15,351 nucleotides of DNA from CAZFQG01 sp964520785 (GTDB lineage Bacteria; Planctomycetota; Planctomycetia; Pirellulales; Thermoguttaceae): contig CAZFQG010000157.1 of the NCBI GenBank assembly GCA_964520785.1, forward strand, positions 1-15,351, in the 5' to 3' direction. The first letter of the stretch is position 1. Each line of letters begins with the position of its first letter. Positions 6,929 through 13,459 of this stretch are shown piece by piece. The notes beneath the pieces are model-generated. The model saw only the letters and a list, made by a program, of their open reading frames with translations, did not search any database and was not told where the DNA came from. The position numbers were made by a program, and so were the translations under genes.

Positions 6929-7162
6929 TCAGCTTATCAATGTCTTGATCTCCTCGACGGAGGGCACCTTACCCACCACCTTCACCACGCCGTCAACCGC
7001 CAATGCGGGGGTCATCATCACGCCGAAACCGGTGATTTCCATGATGTCCTCCACCTTGACGACCTCGGCCTGGATACCCAGGTCCGCGACCGCCGCCTCG
7101 CACGACTCTTTCAGTTTCGCGCACTTGGCGCATCCGGTTCCGAGAACTTGGATTTTCTTCAT
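6929..7162 (-). CDS. Small thioredoxin-family redox-disulfide protein
   Basis: This cytoplasmic 77-residue protein from ATG 7162 has AGGAG seven bases upstream. The glutaredoxin-like fold has the redox motif GTGCAKC (C11/C14), then EVVKVEDIMEITGFGVMMTPALAVDG, containing the cis-proline MTPAL, and ends KVPSVEEIKTLIS. This is the small redox-active disulfide protein family, usually encoded beside PF03773 permeases exactly as here (permease 94 bases upstream). It probably reduces or hands over a thiol-bound metal(loid) to the permease or other partners. Length and motif are fully typical and no damage is seen. Confidence 0.92.
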   Translation of the reverse strand: MKKIQVLGTGCAKCAKLKESCEAAVADLGIQAEVVKVEDIMEITGFGVMMTPALAVDGVVKVVGKVPSVEEIKTLIS

Positions 7163-7256
7163 TCTAATACTCCTGACTTTGGGTTCGCAATGGATTGATT
7201 TGGATACTCAACAAAAACGGCCGCCGGCAACCGAGGGTTCGCCGAATCGCCGGATT

Positions 7257-8582
7257 CTAAACGAAGAACCACCCGAACACCATCCCGACGAACGCACTCA
7301 TTACGACGGTGAGCGCGATGAACGTCCCCGTCTTCTTAAAGCCCATCACGCTGTAGATGACGGCGATACTCGGCAGCGACAAGGCCGGCCCGGCCAGCAA
7401 CAGCGCCAGCGCCGGACCACGACCCATGCCCAGACCGATTAGGGCCTCCAGAATCGGGATTTCCGTCAGGGTCGCGAAATACCACATTCCTCCGATCATC
7501 GAGGCTATTAAGTTCGCGCGGAGACTATCCCCCCCGACCCAGCCCGCGACGATTTCCTCCGGGATAAGCGCGCCGACGAACCCGGTCGCGAGAACGCCGC
7601 CGAAGAGGAGCGGAATGATCGTCTTGGAGAAACCCCAAGTCTGGACCATCCAGTCGGAGAGTTCTTCACGTTCAAACCACGAGAATGCCATGAGCAGGAC
7701 ACCGAGGTAACAGGCGCCGGCGAAATACCAGCGGTGGTGGTGCAGCCACGCGGCCCATTTGTAGGCGTCCGGGACGATATCCTCTTCCGATTTGATTTCG
7801 CCGGTGGCGAGCGTCAGCTTCGCTCCGGAGGGCAGACCACCCAGGGGCTCCTGTAGTTGAACGCGGACCATTTCGTCCGTTCTCTGTAACACGGAAACGG
7901 TCATTTCACGGCCATCCTCGGTCTGGATAAAAGTCCGTGCCGGGCTGGCCCAATCGCTGAACACGAGTGACGCGATCATGACGACGAAAAAGGCGGACGT
8001 CTGCCAGAGGTTCCGCTTTGCCGGGGGCGGATCGGGAAGGGCCATCACTGCCGCGGTTCGCTCCTCGTCTTCCTTGCGGAAAATGGCCGCCATGCACAGC
8101 CCGATGATCACCGCGAAGACGATCGACCCGACGACCCGGGCGACGCCAAGATCGAATCCCAGCACCCGAGCGGTGAGGAAGATGGCCATGACGTTGATCG
8201 CGGGACCGGAATACAAAAACGCCGAGGCCGGTCCAATACCCGCGCCGACGCGATAAATCCCGGCGAACATCGGCAACACGCTGCACGAGCAGACGGCCAA
8301 GACCGTACCGGAGGTGGACGCCACGCCGTAGGCCTCGATCTTATTCGCCTTGGGCCCCAAGTGCCGCAAGACGGTTTCTTTGGAGAAGAAGACGGCAATC
8401 GCCCCGGCGATGAACATCGCCGGCACGACGCACGGAAGCGTATGGTACTGGGCGTACCATTGCAGCATGAAAAACGCTTCCATAATAGCAGTCTGAATCT
8501 TCGGGCTGGCGAAGTTCAGGAAGTACGCCAGCAAAAAGAAGCTGGTCAAAGCGATGAAGATGGCGACTTCTTTCTTTTTCAT
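7257..8582 (-). CDS. arsP: ArsP-type permease (PF03773), organo-metal(loid) efflux
   Basis: This 441-residue integral membrane protein starts at ATG 8582; the ribosome binding site is weak. It has two helical bundles of the permease/DUF318 family, separated by a soluble insert (about 215-270) rich in charged residues. Candidate ligands are C51 (TLPCVVPAMFIAG) and the VCSCSVLP motif (C98, C100), followed by RVGAGIGPASAFLYSGPAINVMAI, a family hallmark. Characterised ArsP proteins export trivalent organoarsenicals such as methylarsenite; other relatives are linked to copper or zinc. Placement with ArsR, a small thioredoxin and hgcAB makes an organometal(loid) substrate plausible, including methylmercury as a speculative option. 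The family is secure, the exact substrate is not. Confidence 0.88.
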   Translation of the reverse strand: MKKKEVAIFIALTSFFLLAYFLNFASPKIQTAIMEAFFMLQWYAQYHTLPCVVPAMFIAGAIAVFFSKETVLRHLGPKANKIEAYGVASTSGTVLAVCSCSVLPMFAGIYRVGAGIGPASAFLYSGPAINVMAIFLTARVLGFDLGVARVVGSIVFAVIIGLCMAAIFRKEDEERTAAVMALPDPPPAKRNLWQTSAFFVVMIASLVFSDWASPARTFIQTEDGREMTVSVLQRTDEMVRVQLQEPLGGLPSGAKLTLATGEIKSEEDIVPDAYKWAAWLHHHRWYFAGACYLGVLLMAFSWFEREELSDWMVQTWGFSKTIIPLLFGGVLATGFVGALIPEEIVAGWVGGDSLRANLIASMIGGMWYFATLTEIPILEALIGLGMGRGPALALLLAGPALSLPSIAVIYSVMGFKKTGTFIALTVVMSAFVGMVFGWFFV

Positions 8583-8622
8583 GTTTTAACTCGTTAAGTC
8601 GAATGGGTTCCGCACTGAATTC

Positions 8623-8638
8623 GTATTTGGCAAAATAT
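8623..8638 (-). promoter_or_regulatory. Possible secondary ArsR-like site before the permease
   Basis: GTATTT-GGCA-AAATAT is an imperfect 6-bp inverted repeat (one mismatch) about 45 bases before the permease start. Its TATTTGG core resembles half of the main operator at 9148-9187. No clear -10/-35 pair accompanies it. It may be an auxiliary operator or chance. Confidence 0.3.
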
Positions 8639-8672
8639 GCAACTAATAATTCAAAAAAAGGGGTGGTTTTAA

Positions 8673-8689
8673 AGCCGGTTTTCCGGGCT
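8673..8689 (-). terminator. Stem-loop between arsR and the permease, possible attenuator
   Basis: On the minus strand AG-C-CCGG-AAAA-CCGG-CT forms a short hairpin with one bulge. It is followed by TTTAAAA and, about twelve bases on, a run of seven T. It lies in the 170-base gap after the arsR stop. It is weak as an intrinsic terminator but could reduce read-through, giving more arsR than permease message. Confidence 0.3.
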
Positions 8690-8752
8690 CGCGGCGATCC
8701 CCCGCTGAACGCCGCCGGCCCTGCACCGCGATTCACACCTCCACCTGAATTC

Positions 8753-9091
8753 TCACTTCATTCCCCTCAACCTCTTCACCTCCCGTTCGAACTGGTCGAA
8801 ACACAACCGGTTGATTTCTTCGAGGAAGTCCTTAATGCACTCGCACGAGAGGCGGTAGTGTATCTGCTGTCCGTTCTTCCGACTGAGGACGATGCCGGCA
8901 TTCCGCATGACGGCCAGGTGCCGCGAAACGGTCGACATGTCGGAGCCAACCAATGCCTGCAGCTCACAGACACATTTATCCCCATTTACGAGGGATTCGA
9001 CCATCGCCAATCTCGCTGGATGGGCGAACGCCTTCAGAACGGCCGCGCGGCTTTCCGCACTCAGGTGCCGGGGTGTATACGTAACTTGCAT
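8753..9091 (-). CDS. arsR: ArsR-family metal(loid)-responsive repressor
   Basis: This is a winged-helix repressor of 112 residues from ATG 9091. A longer frame to a TTG at 9175 would begin inside the operator, so the short form is preferred although it lacks a clear Shine-Dalgarno sequence. AHPARLAMVESLVNGDKCVCEL holds the classical CVC sensor pair (C40/C42) at the DNA-recognition helix. The helix-turn-helix is at about 51-68 (DMSTVSRHLAVMRNAGIV), and the wing is RKNGQQIHYRL. Further cysteines C83/C85 and C97 near the C-terminus could give the third ligand. Binding of As(III), Sb(III) or perhaps Hg(II) would release DNA. It heads the cluster and must control its own promoter, since a perfect inverted repeat covers the -10/-35 region just upstream. 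Confidence 0.93.
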   Translation of the reverse strand: MQVTYTPRHLSAESRAAVLKAFAHPARLAMVESLVNGDKCVCELQALVGSDMSTVSRHLAVMRNAGIVLSRKNGQQIHYRLSCECIKDFLEEINRLCFDQFEREVKRLRGMK

Positions 9092-9147
9092 CGGCGGAAG
9101 TTGCTGGTTCAAAAGGACCTGGAAAACGAGGGTACTATCGGGTGCAT

Positions 9148-9187
9148 GCTCTTGTATATTTGGTAATATAGCCAAATATACAAGAGC
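9148..9187 (-). promoter_or_regulatory. ArsR operator: perfect 16-bp inverted repeat
   Basis: GCTCTTGTATATTTGG (9148-9163) and its exact reverse complement (9172-9187) flank an 8-base spacer, TAATATAG. The AT-rich palindrome is typical of ArsR/SmtB operators and is the longest perfect inverted repeat I found in the window. It spans the core promoter, so bound repressor would block RNA polymerase directly. Confidence 0.85.
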
Positions 9188-9192
9188 GTCAA
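9165..9192 (-). promoter_or_regulatory. Sigma-70-type promoter of the arsR-hgcAB-acr3 cluster
   Basis: Reading the minus strand, TTGACG (9192-9187) and TATATT (9170-9165) are separated by 16 bases, close to the -35/-10 consensus. The -10 box lies in the spacer of the operator palindrome. Transcription would begin near 9158, leaving a leader of about 65 bases before the arsR ATG. It is the only strong promoter I see for the whole cluster. Confidence 0.75.
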
Positions 9193-9257
9193 TATGTATT
9201 TTCGGCGGATGCCGTGGTCACCTTGAGCCAGAAATCGGCTAAGAGGGGTAAACTCCG

Positions 9258-9288
9258 AGAAAAGCCCCGCCTTTGGCCCTTGCGGGCC
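9258..9288 (-). terminator. Probable intrinsic terminator of the sulfur unit
   Basis: On the minus strand GGCCCGC (9288-9282) and GCGGGGC (9270-9264) pair over 7 bp with one mismatch and an 11-base loop, followed by TTTT. It lies 30 bases after the YeeE-rhodanese stop and before the arsR promoter. This separates the two minus-strand units. The T-run is short, so efficiency may be modest. Confidence 0.5.
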
Positions 9289-9319
9289 GTTCCTTCATGG
9301 CAGGGATAACGCCGGGCTA

Positions 9320-10432
9320 TCAATCTCCCAAGAAGTGAGCCCTCCAAATGCGCACCTTCTCGGCCTGCGGTTCGCTGAGGGGGACGTCCCTGAGCGATAC
9401 CGGCTTGAGGCATCGGTCGAGAAAACCCTGTAATCCATCAGTTAAGAAGTAGACATTATCGTATCCCTGCCGGGCGAGCGCGTCGCGCGCCTGAGCCGGG
9501 TGGGTCATCCCGTTCGAATAGAGGACGATCCGACCGCGGTTCTTGTGGGGACGTAAGGCATCCGGCAGTTCGCTCATCGGGATATGAACCGCGCCGCGGA
9601 TGTGAAACTTGTCGAATTCCCAATGATCGCGGATGTCGACCAGGAGGAGTTCCTCTCGTCCGCGTACGAGCAGTTCGGCCAGTTCTTCCGGTTCGATGTG
9701 GTCTTCCCCCGCCTCGACCGCCGCGAGAAGCGCTGCTTCGCCGGGACCGCCGGCGGCGGTTTCACTCTCAGGCAGAATCGCGACCGCGACGGCGACGACC
9801 AGCAAAACGACGCTCAGACCCTGCAAAAAAGTGCTCTGTAGATAGCGTCCTCCTCCGGCCACCTGGTTCTCGATCCACTCGGCGAAATAGAAAGCGCCGA
9901 TCGCGACGAGCGTAAACAAGATCGCGAAGACGTTTCGCGACATTCCGAAGGCGACTTCCAAAGTGCCACCTTGCTGCAAGGAACTTACCCAGCCTTGCGT
10001 GAGGTTGAACAGGATCGTTCCGAGGACGGCCCCGGCAAGGAACAAGAAAGCGTCCAACTTCCCGCTGGTGACGCCAACGGCGGCGGTGCCGGGGCACCAG
10101 CCACCGAGGACGAATCCGACACCGAATATCAATCCCCCGACGACTTGAGCCCAGTACATCGTCGGGATCAGGTAGACCTGAGACTCCAAGTCGATCCAGC
10201 CGAGACCCACGACTAGCGACAGACCGAGCATCGCGGTGATCAGGGCCGTAAACATGACGCGGAGAACCGTCATGTCGGTGAAGTAGAAAATGCCGGCCAG
10301 CTTCCGGGAACTCCCGAACCCGGCACGCTCCAGGGCGAATCCGAAGAAAAGCCCGACTACCAGCGCGGCGAGGAAGGTCGCCGGAGTCGGTTCCATGACC
10401 AGCCGATCGGTTCCGAAGAAAGTCTCAATCAT
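9320..10432 (-). CDS. YeeE/YedE transporter fused to a rhodanese-like domain
   Basis: This 370-residue protein from ATG 10432 overlaps the upstream YeeE gene stop by ATGA (10429-10432). Residues 1-222 form the membrane part of a YeeE/YedE (DUF395) sulfur-compound transporter, with GFALERAGFGSSRKL and GGWCPGTAAVGVTSGKLDAF (Cys113, the family cysteine). A helix at about 203-221 leads into a C-terminal cytoplasmic or periplasmic rhodanese domain (245-345: LLVDIRDHWEFDKFHIRGAVHIP). Its active-site loop reads VLYSNGMTH, so the catalytic cysteine is replaced by Ser306 and the domain cannot form a persulfide in the usual way. The family takes up thiosulfate or related sulfur species. The fused domain may be a docking or sensing module for a sulfur carrier. 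Family firm; the fusion and Ser replacement are seen directly. Confidence 0.88.
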   Translation of the reverse strand: MIETFFGTDRLVMEPTPATFLAALVVGLFFGFALERAGFGSSRKLAGIFYFTDMTVLRVMFTALITAMLGLSLVVGLGWIDLESQVYLIPTMYWAQVVGGLIFGVGFVLGGWCPGTAAVGVTSGKLDAFLFLAGAVLGTILFNLTQGWVSSLQQGGTLEVAFGMSRNVFAILFTLVAIGAFYFAEWIENQVAGGGRYLQSTFLQGLSVVLLVVAVAVAILPESETAAGGPGEAALLAAVEAGEDHIEPEELAELLVRGREELLLVDIRDHWEFDKFHIRGAVHIPMSELPDALRPHKNRGRIVLYSNGMTHPAQARDALARQGYDNVYFLTDGLQGFLDRCLKPVSLRDVPLSEPQAEKVRIWRAHFLGD

Positions 10433-10995
10433 TCCACGGCCTCCGCGATCCAGAGTTTCCGAGCGAAGTAGGCGACGGCGTAACCGCCGGCGAAAACGCA
10501 ACCCATGAAGACGATGCTGCCGTTGAGCAGGAGTGCTCCGCCGGTGAGGGCCTGCCCTGAAGTACACCCCTTGGCCAACATGCTCGCATAGCCGACAAGA
10601 ACTCCGCCAAGAACCGCGAAGACGACCCGCGTGCCGGCGCCGATCCCGGGGCCGCGTTCGATCATCGGCTCAATCCGGCGGGCCAGGACGGCCGAAAAAA
10701 GGCCGCCCAAAAACGTGCCGACGACCATATAGACGAGATAGTAACGCAGCGGATTCGACCCGCCGGCCGTCATGGGGCCGAAGTAGCCGCTGTTTCGCGT
10801 GTATTCCGGGGCGACCGCCTCCGAGAGACATGCGCCGACCCGTCCCGCGGCGGCCGAGGCTCCAAGCCCGGCTCCCAAGATCAGGAACGAGGCAAGAAGC
10901 GTCAGACCCAAAAGGACGCCGGCCAGATAGGGATTCCAATACGCCGCGGGCCCCTGCGGAGCCCGAGCGTCTGGCGACTCATTTACTCTTGTCAT
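10429..10995 (-). CDS. YeeE/YedE-family sulfur transporter subunit
   Basis: This 188-residue membrane protein from ATG 10995 has AGGAG eight bases upstream; a longer frame to 11031 lacks this support. It has about four to five helices. The family motif AKGCTSGQALTGGALL (Cys144) is present, and a periplasmic-type segment, EAVAPEYTRNSGYFGP, follows the first helix. It is half the size of single-chain YeeE. Together with the following gene, which carries the second CPG-type motif, it would form a two-protein transporter, as known for PmpA/PmpB-type arrangements. The 4-base overlap indicates coupled translation. The likely substrate is thiosulfate or another sulfane-sulfur compound, taken up for the rhodanese-rich protein encoded 22 bases upstream. 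Confidence 0.87.
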   Translation of the reverse strand: MTRVNESPDARAPQGPAAYWNPYLAGVLLGLTLLASFLILGAGLGASAAAGRVGACLSEAVAPEYTRNSGYFGPMTAGGSNPLRYYLVYMVVGTFLGGLFSAVLARRIEPMIERGPGIGAGTRVVFAVLGGVLVGYASMLAKGCTSGQALTGGALLLNGSIVFMGCVFAGGYAVAYFARKLWIAEAVE

Positions 10996-11017
10996 ATTCG
11001 ATGCTCCTGGAATAAGG

Positions 11018-13018
11018 TCAACACCCGGCACTCTTGAGCTTGGGCTTCGCCGTCGGCGCCGCCGGTTTCTGGACGGGCGCCGGCCGCTTGTCCGCCCCGG
11101 CCGCTGCCGACGTCTTGGATGCCGGCGAGGCCGCCGCCCCCACTCCCGCCTCGTTCCAGTATGACTGCAAGCCGCCGTGAAGGGCTTTCACCGGGCGATC
11201 CGCTTTCTGCGCCAGAATCCCGGCGACCATCATCGCTAGCGACCCGTCACGGTCGACAATGACAAGCGGCCCTGAGCCGTTCCGGAAGCCCGGGTCCTCC
11301 AGCAAATCGGCGATATCGACGTTTTCAGAACCGGGAAGGCTGTAATCCGCGAAGTGGTCCGCCGGCCGGATATCAACGAGCTGGAACCGGCCCGGCAGGT
11401 CCTGGATCATCCGCATGAGTTCCTCCGCGGACAGACGGTCCGCCAGGGCGACCGCGCGTTTGGGTTCGGACGCGGCCGTTTCACTGGTCGGTTTGGTAAC
11501 CATCGGAAGGTCCTCCGCGATCCAGGCCTTCGCGCCGCCGGCAAGGTTGCTGATGTTCGTGAACCCGTTGTGCTCCAGGATTCCGGCCGCCATCATCGAC
11601 CGGAACGCGCTGTTGCAGACGGTAACGACCGGCTGATCCCGGTTGACTTTCTTCGACATTTCGGCCAGATGATTCAGCGGCAAATTGAGTACGGTGCCGA
11701 TCCTCGCGGCCTCCCATTCCTTCGGAGCCCTGACGTCGATCACCAGCGGCGCCTCTTTGGATTGCATTAGCTCGTTCAATTCCTTGGGCGGAATCATCTT
11801 GGTTTTCGCCAGGGGTAGCTTCGCCTCGATCCATTTGTCGAACGCAAGCACCTCGGGTTCATAACCGACGCGATGCAGACGATAGACGGCTTCGGAAAGC
11901 TCGTTTGGCCCCCCCGTGACGACCAGGTTCGCGTCCCACGGGATGACCGTTCCCACCCAGTTTTCCAGCCGGCCGCGAAGCGCGACGTTCACCGAGCCGG
12001 GGATGTGCCCCGAAGCATACACCTCGTTATCCCGCACATCCACGACATGGAATTTCGAAAGGTCCATCAGGTCTTCCGATGGTTCGATGCTCGGTAGCGA
12101 CTCGGGGAACCAGTCGACCGGCGGCGGGCCCGCCTGATTCATGGCCGCATTGTGCTGAAAGTACTGGGGTGCCTCCGGGAGTCCCGCGAGCACGGCGGCG
12201 ACGAACTCGCCACGACTGGTGTGCTTGAGGTATGGATTCGTCGCTTTCTCCGCGCCTATCGTGGAGCTTGGTGAATCACTCAATTCGGCACCGCAGAGCG
12301 AACCGGCTCCGTGGGCGGGAAGAACGACGACGTCGTCCGGAAGCGGGGCCAGCTTCCGGTTCCACGTGTCAAACAGCATCGACGCCAGTGACGAGGCCGG
12401 AACCGCCTCGCCGATCAGGTCCGGACGGCCGACACTGCCGACAAAAAGCGTGTCCCCGGTGAAGAGTACCTCCGGCTTGTCCGGAGCCTTCGCCGACGCA
12501 ACCAGCCCGCACATGCTATCCGGAGTGTGTCCGGGAGTCTCGATAAACGTGACAACCGCGTTTCCGACGGTGAGTTTATCCCCCTCTCGCAAGAGCGTGG
12601 ATTCGTACTTCGGATTGGCCTTCTCGCTGATGTAGATCGGTACGCCGAGCGCCTTCGCGGCCTCGATATGGCCCGCCACGAAATCCGCGTGAGAGTGCGT
12701 AAGCCAAACGGCCTTGATTTCGAAGCCCTTTTCCTTTGCCGTCTCCAGATAGGTGAAACAGTCACGTCCCGGATCGACGAGGAGTGCCTCCCCGTCTGAA
12801 ACCAGAAGGTAGGAGTAGTGCGACAAGACAGAGAGATTAAACTGTATTATTTCGAAATCGGGAAATTTATAAGTATCTATCACCTGATATGTCGCCGCCT
12901 CGGCGGCGTGCTTCGCTGCTTCCAGGTCTTTGGGAGGATGTCCATGAGCGGCTCCAACGGCGAGACCGACCATTGGAAAGAAGAGGACCACCACGGGCCG
13001 AAATGAAAGAGTTCGCAT
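11018..13018 (-). CDS. Exported persulfide-dioxygenase-like MBL protein with three rhodanese domains
   Basis: This 666-residue protein from ATG 13018 has GGAGG seven bases upstream. It has a signal peptide (1-26). The metallo-beta-lactamase domain (about 45-265) has THSHADFVAGH (H108, H110, D112, H117), PGHTPDS (H164), TGDTLF (D189) and LPAHG (H236), the ETHE1/glyoxalase II ligand set. Rhodanese domains follow at about 313-403, 409-505 and 527-628. Only the middle one keeps a catalytic cysteine (VTVCNSAFRS, C468). The first has VVTGGPNE and the third VIVDRDGS at that place. The Ala/Pro/Lys-rich tail ends in cysteine. It would oxidise glutathione or protein persulfide or shuttle sulfane sulfur outside the membrane, although ETHE1 needs oxygen. 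It is the first gene of the sulfur unit. The exact substrate is unproved. Confidence 0.9.
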   Translation of the reverse strand: MRTLSFRPVVVLFFPMVGLAVGAAHGHPPKDLEAAKHAAEAATYQVIDTYKFPDFEIIQFNLSVLSHYSYLLVSDGEALLVDPGRDCFTYLETAKEKGFEIKAVWLTHSHADFVAGHIEAAKALGVPIYISEKANPKYESTLLREGDKLTVGNAVVTFIETPGHTPDSMCGLVASAKAPDKPEVLFTGDTLFVGSVGRPDLIGEAVPASSLASMLFDTWNRKLAPLPDDVVVLPAHGAGSLCGAELSDSPSSTIGAEKATNPYLKHTSRGEFVAAVLAGLPEAPQYFQHNAAMNQAGPPPVDWFPESLPSIEPSEDLMDLSKFHVVDVRDNEVYASGHIPGSVNVALRGRLENWVGTVIPWDANLVVTGGPNELSEAVYRLHRVGYEPEVLAFDKWIEAKLPLAKTKMIPPKELNELMQSKEAPLVIDVRAPKEWEAARIGTVLNLPLNHLAEMSKKVNRDQPVVTVCNSAFRSMMAAGILEHNGFTNISNLAGGAKAWIAEDLPMVTKPTSETAASEPKRAVALADRLSAEELMRMIQDLPGRFQLVDIRPADHFADYSLPGSENVDIADLLEDPGFRNGSGPLVIVDRDGSLAMMVAGILAQKADRPVKALHGGLQSYWNEAGVGAAASPASKTSAAAGADKRPAPVQKPAAPTAKPKLKSAGC

Positions 13019-13087
13019 TCTTATCCTCCATACTTGGGCAATCAGAATTGGGCAACGGGCGGGGGGCGGGCAGGGAACCTCAGCGAA

Positions 13088-13116
13088 ATTGTAGTTCTGG
13101 GAAGGAGGCGAATCAA
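13088..13116 (-). promoter_or_regulatory. Sigma-70-type promoter of the sulfur unit
   Basis: On the minus strand TTGATT (13116-13111) and TACAAT (13093-13088) are 17 bases apart, a near-consensus pair. Transcription would start near 13080, about 60 bases before the ATG at 13018, whose GGAGG site is included in the leader. Confidence 0.65.
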
Positions 13117-13130
13117 GCTACTCGGTCGGA

Positions 13131-13143
13131 CTCGCCGGGCGAG
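13131..13143. promoter_or_regulatory. Perfect palindrome upstream of the sulfur promoter
   Basis: CTCGCC-G-GGCGAG is a 6+1+6 palindrome fifteen bases upstream of the -35 box of the sulfur unit. The position would suit an activator or repressor site. In a GC-rich genome a short palindrome can arise by chance. Confidence 0.3.
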
Positions 13144-13161
13144 GTTTGCTTTCGGCTTTTT

Positions 13162-13201
13162 TTCTATGATTAACCAACGACTTCTATGATGAACCAAAGA
13201 C
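13162..13201. repeat. Two 20-bp tandem direct repeats
   Basis: TTCTATGATTAACCAACGAC (13162-13181) is followed at once by TTCTATGATGAACCAAAGAC (13182-13201), with two mismatches in twenty. They lie in the 434-base divergent region, 45-85 bases upstream of the sulfur-unit promoter, preceded by a run of eight T (13157-13163). Tandem half-helix-spaced copies in an intergenic AT-rich patch suggest regulator binding sites, or a recent duplication. Confidence 0.75.
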
Positions 13202-13453
13202 TCCTTCGTCCAAGGCGGCTTACATGAATACCGTGGGGAGGTGTGCCGGGCCGCTAGCTCGACATGCCCTCGGTTCGCATATTTCGGCTCAGGCTCCGGT
13301 CGCGGATTTCGATTTGTCGCTGCCGCGGGGTATAGTCGGCGACCAGGGAAAAAGTTGCGTCTACCGAAACTTCTGCTACGATCAGGATTGGAGCGCCGTG
13401 GCCACGGGGGCTTCGATGTCTCCAAGGGGCCGGTTGTGGGCGACTGAGGAGTT
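13202..13453. other. Divergent intergenic region without a convincing gene
   Basis: With the repeats and promoter described separately, 13019-13459 is the largest gene-free stretch. The open frames crossing 13224-13457 are short, lack ribosome sites and show no recognisable motif. The only candidate signal in this part is a weak plus-strand promoter at 13355-13382. Confidence 0.5.
13355..13382 (+). promoter_or_regulatory. Candidate promoter of the secreted protein gene
   Basis: TTGCGT (13355-13360) and TACGAT (13377-13382) are separated by 16 bases, giving a moderate sigma-70 match about 75 bases before the start codon. A TATAGT at 13331-13336 has no properly spaced -35 partner. Confidence 0.35.
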
Positions 13454-13459
13454 ATGACG

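Noticed and set aside
9092..9175. Longer arsR start at TTG 9175
   Set aside because: It would put the start codon inside the operator and upstream of the likely transcription start, and adds residues atypical of ArsR.
9189..9413. 74-codon minus-strand frame before the arsR promoter
   Set aside because: It overlaps the 3' end of the rhodanese fusion in another frame and crosses the predicted terminator; no motif.
13157..13201. Possible start of a CRISPR array
   Set aside because: Only two directly abutting 20-bp copies with mismatches and no spacers; it is a tandem repeat, not CRISPR.
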